Assembly (NCBI RefSeq): GCF_001945445.1
Contig: NZ_MSXW01000018.1
Location: forward strand, 1-64,000
From: Pseudomonas sp. PA27(2017)
GTDB taxonomy: Bacteria; Pseudomonadota; Gammaproteobacteria; Pseudomonadales; Pseudomonadaceae
Reading direction: 5' to 3'
DNA length: 64,000 nt
In this document: positions 8,415-17,190 of the stretch, in pieces
Position numbering within the stretch: the first letter of the stretch is position 1
Layout of the letters: every line of letters begins with the position of its first letter
Made by a program: the position numbers and the translations under genes
Notes under the pieces: generated by a model
Seen by the model: the letters and a program-made list of their open reading frames with translations, nothing else
Databases searched by the model: none
Told to the model about the DNA's origin: nothing

Positions 8415-8767
8415 TAGTAGGCCATCCACACTCCCTTGCTTTGGCTTTCGCAAAAGGGCTTGAGGTACGCGGCGTCTTCAGCGACGCCGTAGTAGTGGAT
8501 GTCCTGCTGATACGGCGTGCCGCCGACACGGGCATTGCGGCACACACCGAAGGCGCCGACCGGGCATTGCTCGACGAAGCTGACGTCGACCTTCTGGCCC
8601 TTGAGCTGCGGCTGGCAGAAACCGGTGCGGAACAGGTTCGGCGGGATGCTGCGGTTCTGCTGGCAGACCTTCACGTCCAGCCGTTCGGCCTGGCTGTGCA
8701 CCACGCAGGCTTCGCCCCAGGCCAGGCCGGACAAACCACACAACAGCAGGGGCAGCAAACGGCGCAT
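8414..8767 (-). CDS. Small secreted cysteine-rich protein of unknown function
   Basis: A 117-residue protein with a clear signal peptide (MRRLLPLLLCGLSGLAWG, cleavage near residue 18) and six cysteines in the mature part, suggesting a disulphide-stabilised periplasmic protein. No family recognised. It lies between the zigA group and a second COG0523 GTPase, the place of a similar small hypothetical gene in P. aeruginosa as I recall, so a role in periplasmic zinc handling is possible but unproven. Its TAA stop coincides with the end of repeat element A. Confidence 0.7.
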   Translation of the reverse strand: MRRLLPLLLCGLSGLAWGEACVVHSQAERLDVKVCQQNRSIPPNLFRTGFCQPQLKGQKVDVSFVEQCPVGAFGVCRNARVGGTPYQQDIHYYGVAEDAAYLKPFCESQSKGVWMAY

Positions 8768-8865
8768 CGCAACGACTCCATCAGAGATGCGGCGACTTTA
8801 GGTGGGCTGCTCGATCAGCGCAAGCCGGGCTTTTCCCAGGGGCGCGGAGCCTTCACCATAGCGCC

Positions 8866-9819
8866 ATGATGAACCAGATCCCCACCCACCTGATCGCCGG
8901 CCCATTGGGCGCCGGCAAGACCAGCCTGATCCGTCAGCTGCTGGCGCAGCGCCCTGCCCATGAGCGCTGGGCGGTGCTGATCAACGAGTTCGGACAGATC
9001 GGCCTGGACGCCGCCCTGCTGGCCCGCGATGAAGATGGCCTGAGTTTCAGCGAGGTGGCCGGTGGCTGCCTGTGCTGCGTCAACGGTGTGCCGTTCCAGG
9101 TCGGCCTGGGCCGGCTGCTGCGCAAGGCCAAACCGGATCGGCTGTTCATCGAACCGTCCGGGCTCGGTCATCCGCTGAGCTTGCTCGAACAGCTTGGCCA
9201 GGTGCCCTGGGAAGGCGTGCTAGCCGTGCAACCCTTGGTGATGGTGCTCGACGCCGCAGCATTGGCCGCCGGTGAGCCGCTGTCTGACAGCCAGCGTGAG
9301 GCATTTCCCCATGCCCGACTGCTGGTGCTGAACAAGAGCGAGGGGCTGGACGCTGCCAGCCGTGTGCGTTTGGAAGCCGAGCTGCCGCTGGTACCGTACT
9401 GGACCAGCCAGGGCCGCCTGCCGTTCGAGGGGCTGCCCCAGGCCGAAGCACGCGCGGCGAGTCCGGGCGACGCGTTGCCCGATGGACCACTCCCACCGTC
9501 TATGGTTTGGCGTAGCGCGGATGAGCCGATTTGCCTGATCCAGAGTCAGCCCGAAGGCTGGAGCATCGGCTGGCGCTGGCACTCTAGCCAGCGCTTCGAC
9601 CTGCTGGCCATCCAGCAATGGCTGGCGACGTTGCCCTGGCGGCGCGCCAAGCTGGTGCTGCAAACCAATGCCGGCTGGCTGTCGGCCAATGCCCTGAAAG
9701 GCCAGGCGCTGCATTGGCAGAACAGCGAGTGGCGCAAGGACTCGCGGCTGGAGTTGATCTTCGCCGGCCCTCAGAACGAAGCGGCGCTACAGACCAGCAT
9801 GGCAGCCTGCCGGCTCTAA
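8866..9819 (+). CDS. Second COG0523/CobW-family GTPase (putative metallochaperone)
   Basis: A 317-residue G3E GTPase, shorter than ZigA and from a different subgroup. Walker A GPLGAGKTS lies at about 12-20, the metal-binding CLCC at 68-71, and a guanine-specificity LNKSE near 157. An ATG at 8869 is an equally possible start. Divergent from the small secreted-protein gene with a 98-base intergenic region; I see no good Zur box there, so control may differ from that of zigA. The TAA stop is directly followed by element B. Confidence 0.82.
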   Translation: MMNQIPTHLIAGPLGAGKTSLIRQLLAQRPAHERWAVLINEFGQIGLDAALLARDEDGLSFSEVAGGCLCCVNGVPFQVGLGRLLRKAKPDRLFIEPSGLGHPLSLLEQLGQVPWEGVLAVQPLVMVLDAAALAAGEPLSDSQREAFPHARLLVLNKSEGLDAASRVRLEAELPLVPYWTSQGRLPFEGLPQAEARAASPGDALPDGPLPPSMVWRSADEPICLIQSQPEGWSIGWRWHSSQRFDLLAIQQWLATLPWRRAKLVLQTNAGWLSANALKGQALHWQNSEWRKDSRLELIFAGPQNEAALQTSMAACRL

Positions 9820-10064
9820 GGATCTGTTGACGATCTTTTTTAGGCGGCATAAAGAGTCTGCTACAAGGCAGGAGCAGACACTCAAACCAACCTGTGGGAG
9901 CCCCGACCTCGGGGCGAAACGATTGCAGCCTGACTGCCTATTTCGGCGGTGCCTGAGCGATTCGCCGCGGGGTCGCGGCTCCCACAATGGATCGGATAAC
10001 GGCCGCTCCCGCCGCTTTGCAGCCAAAGCGCTGATGCCGAGCCGATAGATCGTCAACAGGTTCT
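9820..10064. mobile_element. Inverted-repeat element B with an internal REP doublet, abutting a stop codon
   Basis: The ends AGGATCTGTTGACGATC (9819-9835) and AGAACCTGTTGACGATC (reverse complement of 10048-10064) match at 15 of 17 positions. Internally it resembles element A, but a REP doublet (about 9892-9998, GGGAGCCCCGACCTCGGGGC facing CGCGGGGTCGCGGCTCCC) is inserted. CTA occurs at both outer borders and could be a target duplication. The stop of the upstream GTPase gene is the border itself. Confidence 0.7.
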
Positions 10065-10100
10065 AGAAGGGCGCCGCCCAGGGCGCCCGGCCTGGCAGGC

Positions 10101-11405
10101 TTAGTCCGTGGTGATCCGCGAGTGGGTGCGGGTGTCCTTCATGGTGATGTACACCAGCAGCGAGCAGGCGATGCAGCCAGTCACGTACCAGTAGAAGCCA
10201 CTCTCCATGCCCACGCTCTTGAACCACAGCGCCACGTACTCGGCGGTGCCGCCGAAGATCGACACGGTCAGCGCGTACGGCAGGCCGACGCCCAAGGCGC
10301 GGATCTCGGTGGGGAACAGCTCGGCCTTTACCACCGCGTTGATCGAGGTGTAGCCGCTGACGATGATCAGCGCCGCCATGATCAGGAAGAACGCACCCCA
10401 CCAGCTCTGCACCGTGTGCAGGGTAGTCAGGATCGGGTAGGTGAACAGCGTGCCCAGTACGCCGAAGGCGATCAGGATCGGGCGACGGCCGATCTTGTCG
10501 GAAAGCGCACCGACCAGTGGTTGCAGCAGCATGAACAGGAACAGCGTGGCGGCCGAAATCATGGTCGAGTCGTTCTTGCTCATGCCCACGGTGTTGACCA
10601 GGTACTTCTGCATGTAAGTGGTGTAGGTGTAGAAGGCCAGGGTGCCGCCCATGGTCAGGCCGACCACGGTGAGCAGCTCCTTAGGATGGCGCAGCAGGGT
10701 GCGCATGATGTTTTCCTTCGGCGCCTCGGTCTTCTTGAACGAGTCGGTTTCTTCCATGCCGCGACGCAGGTACATGGCCACTACCGCGCACAGCGCACCG
10801 ATCACGAATGGTACGCGCCAGCCCCAGGTTTCCAGCTGTTCGACGGTCAGGGTCTGCTGCAGGATGATCAGCACCGCCAGGGCGATGAGCTGGCCGGAGA
10901 TCAGCGTCACGTACTGGAAGCTGGAGAAGAAGCCGCGGCGCTCCTTGGTGGCCATCTCCGAGAGGTAGGTGGCCGAGGTGCCGTATTCGCCACCGACCGA
11001 CAGGCCCTGCAGCAAACGTGCGACTACCAGCAAGACTGGTGCGGCGACGCCGATGGTTTCATAGCTGGGCGTCAGGGCGATGATCAGCGAGCCGAAGCAC
11101 ATCAGCAGCACCGAGGCCAGCAGCGCGGCCTTGCGGCCCTTGCGGTCGGCGTAGATGCCCATCAGCCAGCCGCCGATCGGGCGCATCAGGAAGCCCACGG
11201 CGAAGATCGCGGCGGTACTGAGCAACTGGGCAGTCAGGTCGCCTTGCGGGAAGAAGGCCTTGGCGAAGTACAGGGAGAAGGCGGCGTAGACGTACCAGTC
11301 GTACCACTCGACCAGGTTGCCGACCGAACCGCTGAAAATCGATTTGACGCGTTGGGATGTGGTGCGCGTGGGCGCAGAGGCAGACAGCGTGCTGGTGCTT
11401 TCCAT
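10101..11405 (-). CDS. MFS C5-dicarboxylate (alpha-ketoglutarate-type) transporter
   Basis: A 434-residue, 12-helix inner-membrane symporter of the metabolite:H+ subgroup (KgtP/ShiA type). The N-terminal GNLVEWYDWYVYAAFSLYFA, the loop ADRKGRKAALLAS and RLLQGLSVGGEYGTSATYL are signatures of that group. It resembles the P. aeruginosa alpha-ketoglutarate/glutarate transporter PA5530. GAGG before ATG 11405 supports the start. A sigma-54 promoter lies 62-76 bases upstream and a MifS/MifR-like system is encoded immediately upstream, so induction by C5-dicarboxylates through MifR is the likely control. Confidence 0.85.
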   Translation of the reverse strand: MESTSTLSASAPTRTTSQRVKSIFSGSVGNLVEWYDWYVYAAFSLYFAKAFFPQGDLTAQLLSTAAIFAVGFLMRPIGGWLMGIYADRKGRKAALLASVLLMCFGSLIIALTPSYETIGVAAPVLLVVARLLQGLSVGGEYGTSATYLSEMATKERRGFFSSFQYVTLISGQLIALAVLIILQQTLTVEQLETWGWRVPFVIGALCAVVAMYLRRGMEETDSFKKTEAPKENIMRTLLRHPKELLTVVGLTMGGTLAFYTYTTYMQKYLVNTVGMSKNDSTMISAATLFLFMLLQPLVGALSDKIGRRPILIAFGVLGTLFTYPILTTLHTVQSWWGAFFLIMAALIIVSGYTSINAVVKAELFPTEIRALGVGLPYALTVSIFGGTAEYVALWFKSVGMESGFYWYVTGCIACSLLVYITMKDTRTHSRITTD

Positions 11406-11466
11406 CGGGGAACCTCGATCTCGTCATTATTCTTGTACGCCGGAGACGGCGCTGGCAGGGCCTATT

Positions 11467-11481
11467 GCAGGGGCTGTGCCA
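11467..11481 (-). promoter_or_regulatory. Sigma-54 (-24/-12) promoter of the dicarboxylate transporter
   Basis: On the minus strand TGGCACAGCCCCTGCAA gives -24 GG and -12 GC 12 bases apart, the spacing RpoN requires; only one base of the TTGC box deviates. Transcription would start near 11455, about 50 bases before the ATG. The adjacent activator gene has the GAFTGA motif needed to contact sigma-54. Confidence 0.8.
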
Positions 11482-11532
11482 GGGTGCGAAAGGCCCGTGG
11501 TACGGGCCTTTCGGCGAGATCGACGGAGGTTT

Positions 11533-11575
11533 TGCTAGCGGGAATCCGCCAGTGCAACTCGAGTGCTAGCGGAAA
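11533..11575 (-). promoter_or_regulatory. Putative activator (MifR) binding repeats
   Basis: Two near-identical 12-mers, TGCTAGCGGGAA (11533-11544) and TGCTAGCGGAAA (11564-11575), are spaced 31 bp (about three helical turns), each with a GCTAGC palindrome. They lie 52-108 bases upstream of the sigma-54 promoter, an enhancer-like position, and immediately after the mifR stop. Confidence 0.5.
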
Positions 11576-11590
11576 GCTGCCAGGTGCGGC

Positions 11591-12940
11591 TCAGCTGGCA
11601 GGTTGCTGCTCGCTGTCGAGAAAGTCGGTGCGTAGCAGGCCGTGGCGCTGCATCTTTTCGTTCAAGGTACGGCGCGGCAGCTGCAGCAGTTCCGTCACCT
11701 GCTTCATGTCGCCGTGGCAACTGGCCAGGGCCTCGCGCAAGCATTGCGCCTCGAAGGCTTCCATGCGTGCACCGAGGGAGTTATCCACAGTGGCCGATTG
11801 GCTAGCCGACGCGGGCAGCGCCAGTACGTGGCGTTCGGCAGCATTGACCAGCTCGCGCACGTTGCCCGGCCAGTCGTGGGCCAGCAACTGAGCGAGCAAT
11901 GCCGGGGTGACCGGCGGCAGCGGTCGCTCGAAGCGCTCGGCGATCTGCCGGGCGTGGTACTCGAACAGCAGCGGCACGTCCTCGCGATGCTCGCGCAGCG
12001 CCGGCAGTTGCAGCTCGGCGACGTTGAGTCGGTAGAGCAGGTCCTGGCGAAAGCTGCCCTCGCGCACGCGCTCGTGCAGGTCCGGCTTGGTGGCGGTGAC
12101 CACCCGCAAATCGAGGCTGATCACCTGGTTGGAGCCGAGCCGCTCCAGCTGGCGCTCCTGGAGTACGCGCAGCAACTTGACCTGCTGGCCCAGGGGCATG
12201 CTTTCGATTTCGTCGAGAAACAGGGTGCCGCCGTTGGCGTGTTCGATCTTGCCGATGCGCTTGCCCTGAGCGCCGGTAAAGGCGCCGCTTTCGTGGCCGA
12301 ACAGCTCGCTTTCGAACAGGTTTTCCGGGATGGCCGCGCAGTTAAGCGCCACGAAGGGGCCCTTGGCGCGCGGGCCGAAGTCGTGCAGGCAGCGAGCGAC
12401 CAGCTCCTTGCCGCTACCGGTCTCACCGCGCATCAGCACGTTGGCCGGCGTTTGTGCCAGCTCCAGCACCTGGCGGCGTAGCTGTACCATGGTGGCGGAC
12501 GAGCCGAGCAGGCGCCCGGCCAGTTCGTCCTTGTGCTCGACCTGCTGGCGCAACTGGTGGTTCTCGCGGGTCAGCTGGCGTTTCTCCAGGGCGCGGCGCA
12601 GGCTGCCGAGCAGGCGTTCCGGGGTGAACGGCTTCTCGATGAAGTCATAGGCGCCCAGGCGCATGGCTTCCACGGCCTGGGGCACGTCGCCGTGGGCCGA
12701 GACCAGCAGGAATGGCAATTCGGGGTCGCGGGCCTGCACCTGTTCGAGCAGCGCCATGCCGTCCATGCCCGGCATACGCAGGTCGCTGACCACCACGCCG
12801 GGGTAATCCTCGGGCAGTCGCTCCAGGCATTCGCGGCCGCTGGCGCACAGGTGCACCTCGAAGCCTGAACGCTCCAGCCACTGGCGCACGGCGTCGCGGA
12901 TCGGTGCCTCGTCGTCGACGAATATCACACTGGGTTTCAT
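11591..12940 (-). CDS. mifR: Sigma-54-dependent response regulator (MifR-like)
   Basis: A 449-residue NtrC-family activator: receiver domain (1-120, phospho-acceptor Asp53 in VVSDLRMPG), AAA+ domain with Walker A GETGSGKE (172-179) and the sigma-54 contact motif GAFTGA (219-224), and a Fis-type helix-turn-helix at the end (LQLPRRTLNEKMQRHGL). Overlaps the sensor kinase gene by 4 bases (ATGA). The best neighbouring target is the MFS transporter, whose promoter has the -24/-12 elements. The gene name rests on resemblance to the P. aeruginosa MifSR alpha-ketoglutarate system. Confidence 0.85.
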   Translation of the reverse strand: MKPSVIFVDDEAPIRDAVRQWLERSGFEVHLCASGRECLERLPEDYPGVVVSDLRMPGMDGMALLEQVQARDPELPFLLVSAHGDVPQAVEAMRLGAYDFIEKPFTPERLLGSLRRALEKRQLTRENHQLRQQVEHKDELAGRLLGSSATMVQLRRQVLELAQTPANVLMRGETGSGKELVARCLHDFGPRAKGPFVALNCAAIPENLFESELFGHESGAFTGAQGKRIGKIEHANGGTLFLDEIESMPLGQQVKLLRVLQERQLERLGSNQVISLDLRVVTATKPDLHERVREGSFRQDLLYRLNVAELQLPALREHREDVPLLFEYHARQIAERFERPLPPVTPALLAQLLAHDWPGNVRELVNAAERHVLALPASASQSATVDNSLGARMEAFEAQCLREALASCHGDMKQVTELLQLPRRTLNEKMQRHGLLRTDFLDSEQQPAS

Positions 12941-14703
12941 GGCAGCTCCTGTGGGGCAGTGGCGACGGGCAGGCGCAGGGTGAACCGCGCGCCGCCCTCA
13001 GGACGGTTGTCGGCCTGCAGGTGGCCGTCCAGTTCACGGACGATGGCGTAGGAAACCGCCAGGCCGAGGCCCAGGCCGTCGCCCACCGGTTTGGTGGTGA
13101 AGAAAGGATCGAACAACTGCGGCAGGGCCTCGGCGGCGATACCGCTGCCGGAGTCGTCGACATGCAGCAGCCAGTGATCGCCATCGAGCGCGAGTTCCAG
13201 GCCCAGGTGCGGCGCCGGGCAGTCCTGCATGGCATCCAGCGCATTACGGATCAGGTTGACCAGCACCTGCTCCAGGCGGATGGCATCACCGGCGACCCAG
13301 GCCGGCTGCTCGGGCGTGCGCTGGATTTGCACCGCAACGTCTCGTAGGCGCGGCTCCAGCAACTGCAGGGCCTTGTCGAGCACGGCGCCCAGTTCCAGGG
13401 TTTCGCGCAGGCCACCGGGGCTTTTGCGGGCGTAGGTTTTCAGGTGGCCGGCCAGGGCGGCCATACGCTGCAGCAGTTCCTCATGGCGCACCAGCGATTG
13501 GCGCGCTTCTTCCAGTTCGCCATCGGCCAGGATCATGCGCAGCGTGCCGAGATGCACCTGCAGGGCGGTGAGCGGCTGGTTGATCTCATGGGCCAGCGCC
13601 GCCGACATCTGCCCCAGCGCCGCCAGCTTGGCCGCCTGGACCAGGCCGTCCTGGGCGGTACGCAGCGCCGCGGTACGCTGTTCGACCAGGGCCTGTAGCT
13701 CATCGGCGGTACGCTGGCGCAGGCGGGCGATGCGCCAGCGCTGGTGCAGCACCAGGCCCAGCAGGAACAGCGCCAGCCAGGTACCGCCTGCGGCCAGGGC
13801 CGCGGTGTAGCTGCTGCCGGCGAGGCTGCGGGTATCGCGTAGCAGGTGCAGGGTCCAGCCCTCGCTGGCCAGTTCGCGGGTTTCCCACAGGTAATCGCCG
13901 GCCAGTTCGCGGTTGACGATGCGCACCAGGCGACCATCATCGCCCAGGGCCTGGCGCTGTCGATAACTCAGTGGTGCCAGCGGTTTCTTGTCGTACTGGC
14001 GGGTGGCGGCCAGAGTCTCGCGCACCGGCGCGGCAATCGGCTGCAGCTCGCGGTAGCGCCAAGCCGGGCGGTTGGCGATGAAGGTGATGCCCTGGCGATC
14101 ACTGACCAGCAGTACGTGGGGGCTCTGGCTCCAGGCCTGCTCGATGCTGGGAAACTCCAGCTTGACCACCACGGTGCCGAGGAACCTTCCGCGGGCATCG
14201 CGCACCGCGTGGGAGAGGAAGTAGCCGGGAATGCCGCTGGTCACGCCCACGGCGTAGAAACGCCCGGTGTCGTGATCACGGGCTTCGCTGAAGTAGGGGC
14301 GAAAGCTGTAGTCATGGCCGACGTAGCTGGTCGGCAGGCGCCAGTTGCTGGCCGCAACGCCCAGGCCGTCGGCGTTCATCACCTGCAGCGTGGAGGAGTG
14401 CGCCGCGGCATTGATGGCCTCCAGCTTGATGTTCAGACGGTGTTGCAGCACCGCGGTGAGCGGGCTTTGCAGTGCTTCGACGAGTTCCGGGTCGAGCGCC
14501 AGCACGGCGGGTAGGGCGCGGTAGCGGTCGATCAGCGTCTGCAGTGTGCCGGCGTAGGCCGCCAGTTGTTCCTGCGCCTGTTGCCCGGCCTCCTGCAGAC
14601 GCTGGCGCTCGGCCTGGCGTTCGGCCAGGTAGGCACTCAGGCACAGGCCGGCCAGCAACAGGGCGGTCAGCAGTGCGATGCGCAGGGGGCGGGAGGACGT
14701 CAA
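12937..14703 (-). CDS. mifS: DctB-type sensor histidine kinase (MifS-like)
   Basis: A 588-residue inner-membrane kinase: transmembrane helix at 8-26, a periplasmic Cache-type sensor domain (~40-290, with RPYFSEARDHDTGRFYAVG typical of DctB-like dicarboxylate sensors), a second helix at 300-320, a coiled-coil linker, the H-box AHEINQPLTALQ (His372), and N/G boxes including NLIRNALDAM and DSGSGI. The only in-frame start is TTG 14703, since a TGA lies just upstream; no clear ribosome binding site. Forms a two-gene operon with mifR. Confidence 0.83.
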   Translation of the reverse strand: MTSSRPLRIALLTALLLAGLCLSAYLAERQAERQRLQEAGQQAQEQLAAYAGTLQTLIDRYRALPAVLALDPELVEALQSPLTAVLQHRLNIKLEAINAAAHSSTLQVMNADGLGVAASNWRLPTSYVGHDYSFRPYFSEARDHDTGRFYAVGVTSGIPGYFLSHAVRDARGRFLGTVVVKLEFPSIEQAWSQSPHVLLVSDRQGITFIANRPAWRYRELQPIAAPVRETLAATRQYDKKPLAPLSYRQRQALGDDGRLVRIVNRELAGDYLWETRELASEGWTLHLLRDTRSLAGSSYTAALAAGGTWLALFLLGLVLHQRWRIARLRQRTADELQALVEQRTAALRTAQDGLVQAAKLAALGQMSAALAHEINQPLTALQVHLGTLRMILADGELEEARQSLVRHEELLQRMAALAGHLKTYARKSPGGLRETLELGAVLDKALQLLEPRLRDVAVQIQRTPEQPAWVAGDAIRLEQVLVNLIRNALDAMQDCPAPHLGLELALDGDHWLLHVDDSGSGIAAEALPQLFDPFFTTKPVGDGLGLGLAVSYAIVRELDGHLQADNRPEGGARFTLRLPVATAPQELP

Positions 14704-14756
14704 TGCGGGTCAGCCAGGAAGGTGGGCGGCCGACGATAGCACAGGGGCCAGGCCAA

Positions 14757-15206
14757 TCAGTCGCGCGAAGCGGGGTGATCGCGGCGCCATTGTTGCAGTT
14801 CGATCACCTGGCCGGTCTTGCGCGGCGCTGGTGCCGGCGTCGCTTCGACTACCGGTGGCAAGGCCTCTGGCGGCTCACGAAACGGGTAGGGGTCAAGCTC
14901 GATGGTGCCCACGTGGGCTCCGAACATGACGATGCGCCCGGCATGGCGCTGTTCGCCCGTTACCGTGAATTCGAAGCCGTAGACCCGCGCGAAGCGGCGA
15001 TTGCCGCTGCCATCACGCACGATGGCGAAGCGCTGGAAGGCCACGTTGCCATCGAGCAGTTCGATATCCAGCTTGGCGCAGTGCTGCTTGACCCGTATCA
15101 GCGCGCGTTCGCGAATGCCGTGGCCGTGCCACAGCCAGGCGGCGCCGGCCGCGAGCAGCATCAGAATGAACAGGTTGCCGAGGGTCAGCATGGCAGGCGA
15201 ACTCAT
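14757..15206 (-). CDS. DUF3301-domain membrane-anchored protein
   Basis: A 149-residue protein with one N-terminal transmembrane helix (LGNLFILMLLAAGAAWLWHG), then a soluble domain containing CAKLDIELLDGNVAFQR, characteristic of the DUF3301 family, and a Pro/Ala-rich tail. Function unknown. Start uncertain: ATG 15206 or ATG 15191 both precede the helix and neither has a strong ribosome binding site. Not obviously linked in function to its neighbours. Confidence 0.72.
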   Translation of the reverse strand: MSSPAMLTLGNLFILMLLAAGAAWLWHGHGIRERALIRVKQHCAKLDIELLDGNVAFQRFAIVRDGSGNRRFARVYGFEFTVTGEQRHAGRIVMFGAHVGTIELDPYPFREPPEALPPVVEATPAPAPRKTGQVIELQQWRRDHPASRD

Positions 15207-15280
15207 GACGAGGAGCGCCCAGCTTACCCGATCCACGGTGACAGTTGCCGCCGTGAATCGGGTGCCGGGCTGCCTGGGCG

Positions 15281-17005
15281 TCAGCTCGCCAGGCCGGGCG
15301 GGATGACCTGTAGCGGGGAAACCGGTGCGGGCGCCTGCAGGCCGAGACGCTCGAACATCACCCGGGCGATTTCCCGCTCGCCCATCACCACCAGATCGGC
15401 TTCGTGGGTCTGCAGATAGTCGACCTCGTCATCGAAGTGAGCGCGGGCAATGATGTCCAGATCGGCGTTGGCCTGGCGGCCGTGAATGGCGATCTGCCCG
15501 GCTTCCAGGCTGTTGGGGATGGCGATCATCAGCCAGCGCGCCGACGTGACGTTGGCCAGCTCCAGCACGTGAGTGCTGGCGGCGTTGCCGAGTACTACGC
15601 TGAAACCTTCCTCGCGCAGTTCCTGGGCGCGGGTGCGGTTGTCGTCGATGATCACCAGCGGCACGCCTTCCTCGCGCAGACGCCGGCTGATGCGGCTGCC
15701 CACCCGGCCATGGCCGATGAGGATGGCGTGGCCGGTCTCGGTGATCGGGTGCAGGTCGTGATCTTCGTCCGGCTCCACGGTGACCTGGTCGGCCGGCGTG
15801 GTGTTCTCGCGGCGGTCCAGCCACGGCTGCAGGCGGTCGATGACCAGAAACAGCAGCGGGTTGCAGAGGATCGACAGGATCGCGCCGGCCAGCACCAGGT
15901 CACGCGCCGCTTCCGGTACCAGATTCAGGCCGATGCCCAGGCCGATGAGGATGAACGAGAATTCGCCGATCTGCGCCAGGCTCACCGAGATGGTCAGCGC
16001 GGTGCTCAGCGGTTTGCGGAAGGCCAGCACGATGAGCATCGCCGCCAGCGACTTGCCGAGCACGATGACCAGGAAGGTGCCGATCACCAGCAGCGGCTGC
16101 TCGAGCAGGATCGCCGGGTTGAACAGCATGCCCACCGAAACGAAGAACAGCACCGCGAAGGCGTCGCGCAGCGGCAGCGAATCTTCGGCAGCCTTGTGGC
16201 TGTACTCCGACTCGTTGAGGATCATCCCGGCGAAGAACGCGCCGAGGGCGAAAGACACGCCGAACAGCTGCGCCGAGCCGTAGGCGATGCCCATGGCGAT
16301 GGCCAGCACGGCGAGGGTGAACAGCTCGCGCGAACCGGTGCCGGCGCTGCGCTCCAGCAGCCAGGGAATGACCCGGCGGCCGACCACGATCATCAGCACC
16401 ACGAAGGCGCTGACCTTGCCGAGGGTGATTAGCAACTGCATGCCGATGCTGCTGGAGCCGTCGCCCTGGGGAATGCCCCCGAGTACGCCGGACAGCGCCG
16501 GCAGGAGCACCAGGGCCAGGACCATCACCAGGTCCTCGACGATCAGCCAGCCGACGGCGATCTTGCCGCGGCGGGTGTCGATCAGCTGGCGCTCTTCCAG
16601 GGCGCGCAGCAGCACCACGGTACTGGCCACCGACAGCGCCAGGCCGAACACCAGGCCGGCCCCCCAGCCCCAGCCCATCGCCCAGGACAGGCCCATGCCC
16701 ATCAGCGTGGCGACGGCGATCTGCACCACGGCGCCGGGAATGGCGATGTGTTTGACCGACATCAGGTCTTTGAGGGAGAAGTGCAGGCCCACGCCGAACA
16801 TCAGCAGGATCACGCCGATCTCGGAGATTTCGTGGGACAGCTCCTTGTCGGCAACGAAGCCAGGAGTGAAGGGGCCGACGATCACGCCAGCCAGCAGGTA
16901 GCCTACCAGTGGCGACAGGCGCAGGCGGTTGGCCAGGCTGCCGAACAGGTAGGCCAGCACGAAGCCGGCAGCGATCGTCGCAATCAAGGGTGTGTGATGC
17001 GGCAT
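15281..17005 (-). CDS. ybaL: Kef/YbaL-type cation:proton antiporter with RCK domain
   Basis: A 574-residue CPA2-family antiporter. The N-terminal ~390 residues form the Na+/H+-exchanger membrane domain (GYLLAGVIVGPFTPGF, FALGAFFAGMILNESEYSH); a TrkA-N/RCK nucleotide-binding domain follows (HAILIGHGRVGSRISRRL, a GxGxxG Rossmann motif), matching E. coli YbaL architecture. Likely exchanges K+ for H+ under nucleotide control. The start at 17005 is preceded by AAGGAGA at 5 bases. An AT-rich inverted repeat lies in its upstream region. Confidence 0.88.
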   Translation of the reverse strand: MPHHTPLIATIAAGFVLAYLFGSLANRLRLSPLVGYLLAGVIVGPFTPGFVADKELSHEISEIGVILLMFGVGLHFSLKDLMSVKHIAIPGAVVQIAVATLMGMGLSWAMGWGWGAGLVFGLALSVASTVVLLRALEERQLIDTRRGKIAVGWLIVEDLVMVLALVLLPALSGVLGGIPQGDGSSSIGMQLLITLGKVSAFVVLMIVVGRRVIPWLLERSAGTGSRELFTLAVLAIAMGIAYGSAQLFGVSFALGAFFAGMILNESEYSHKAAEDSLPLRDAFAVLFFVSVGMLFNPAILLEQPLLVIGTFLVIVLGKSLAAMLIVLAFRKPLSTALTISVSLAQIGEFSFILIGLGIGLNLVPEAARDLVLAGAILSILCNPLLFLVIDRLQPWLDRRENTTPADQVTVEPDEDHDLHPITETGHAILIGHGRVGSRISRRLREEGVPLVIIDDNRTRAQELREEGFSVVLGNAASTHVLELANVTSARWLMIAIPNSLEAGQIAIHGRQANADLDIIARAHFDDEVDYLQTHEADLVVMGEREIARVMFERLGLQAPAPVSPLQVIPPGLAS

Positions 17006-17096
17006 GCGGTCTCCTTGGTGAAGAGGGCCTGGCATGCCTGCGCGGCAGCGGATACCGTGCAGAACAGCGTAACGGCCAGGGTCGGATTGCCCGACC

Positions 17097-17149
17097 ATAA
17101 AGACCGATATTTTATATTAAATTATTACTTATAACTAAAAGGTCTTTAT
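17097..17149. promoter_or_regulatory. AT-rich region bounded by a 9-bp inverted repeat
   Basis: ATAAAGACC (17097-17105) and GGTCTTTAT (17141-17149) form perfect arms around about 35 bases of nearly pure A/T. It lies 92 bases upstream of the ybaL start and just downstream of the thioesterase stop. It could be the ybaL promoter with an operator or a weak folded terminator; there is no poly-T tail in either direction. Confidence 0.4.
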
Positions 17150-17190
17150 ACAAAATGTGTCACCTAGCCCCGTCGATGCTGTAAGCCGCG

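Noticed and set aside
10069..10088. GGGCGCC/GGCGCCC hairpin as the terminator of the MFS gene
   Set aside because: There is no T-tract on the minus strand after the stem, and it lies at the border of element B; not listed as a terminator.
10122..11891. A 589-codon forward frame opposite the MFS transporter
   Set aside because: Antisense shadow of a GC-rich gene, with a Gln/His/Gly-rich product and no motif; the minus-strand gene has helices and MFS signatures.
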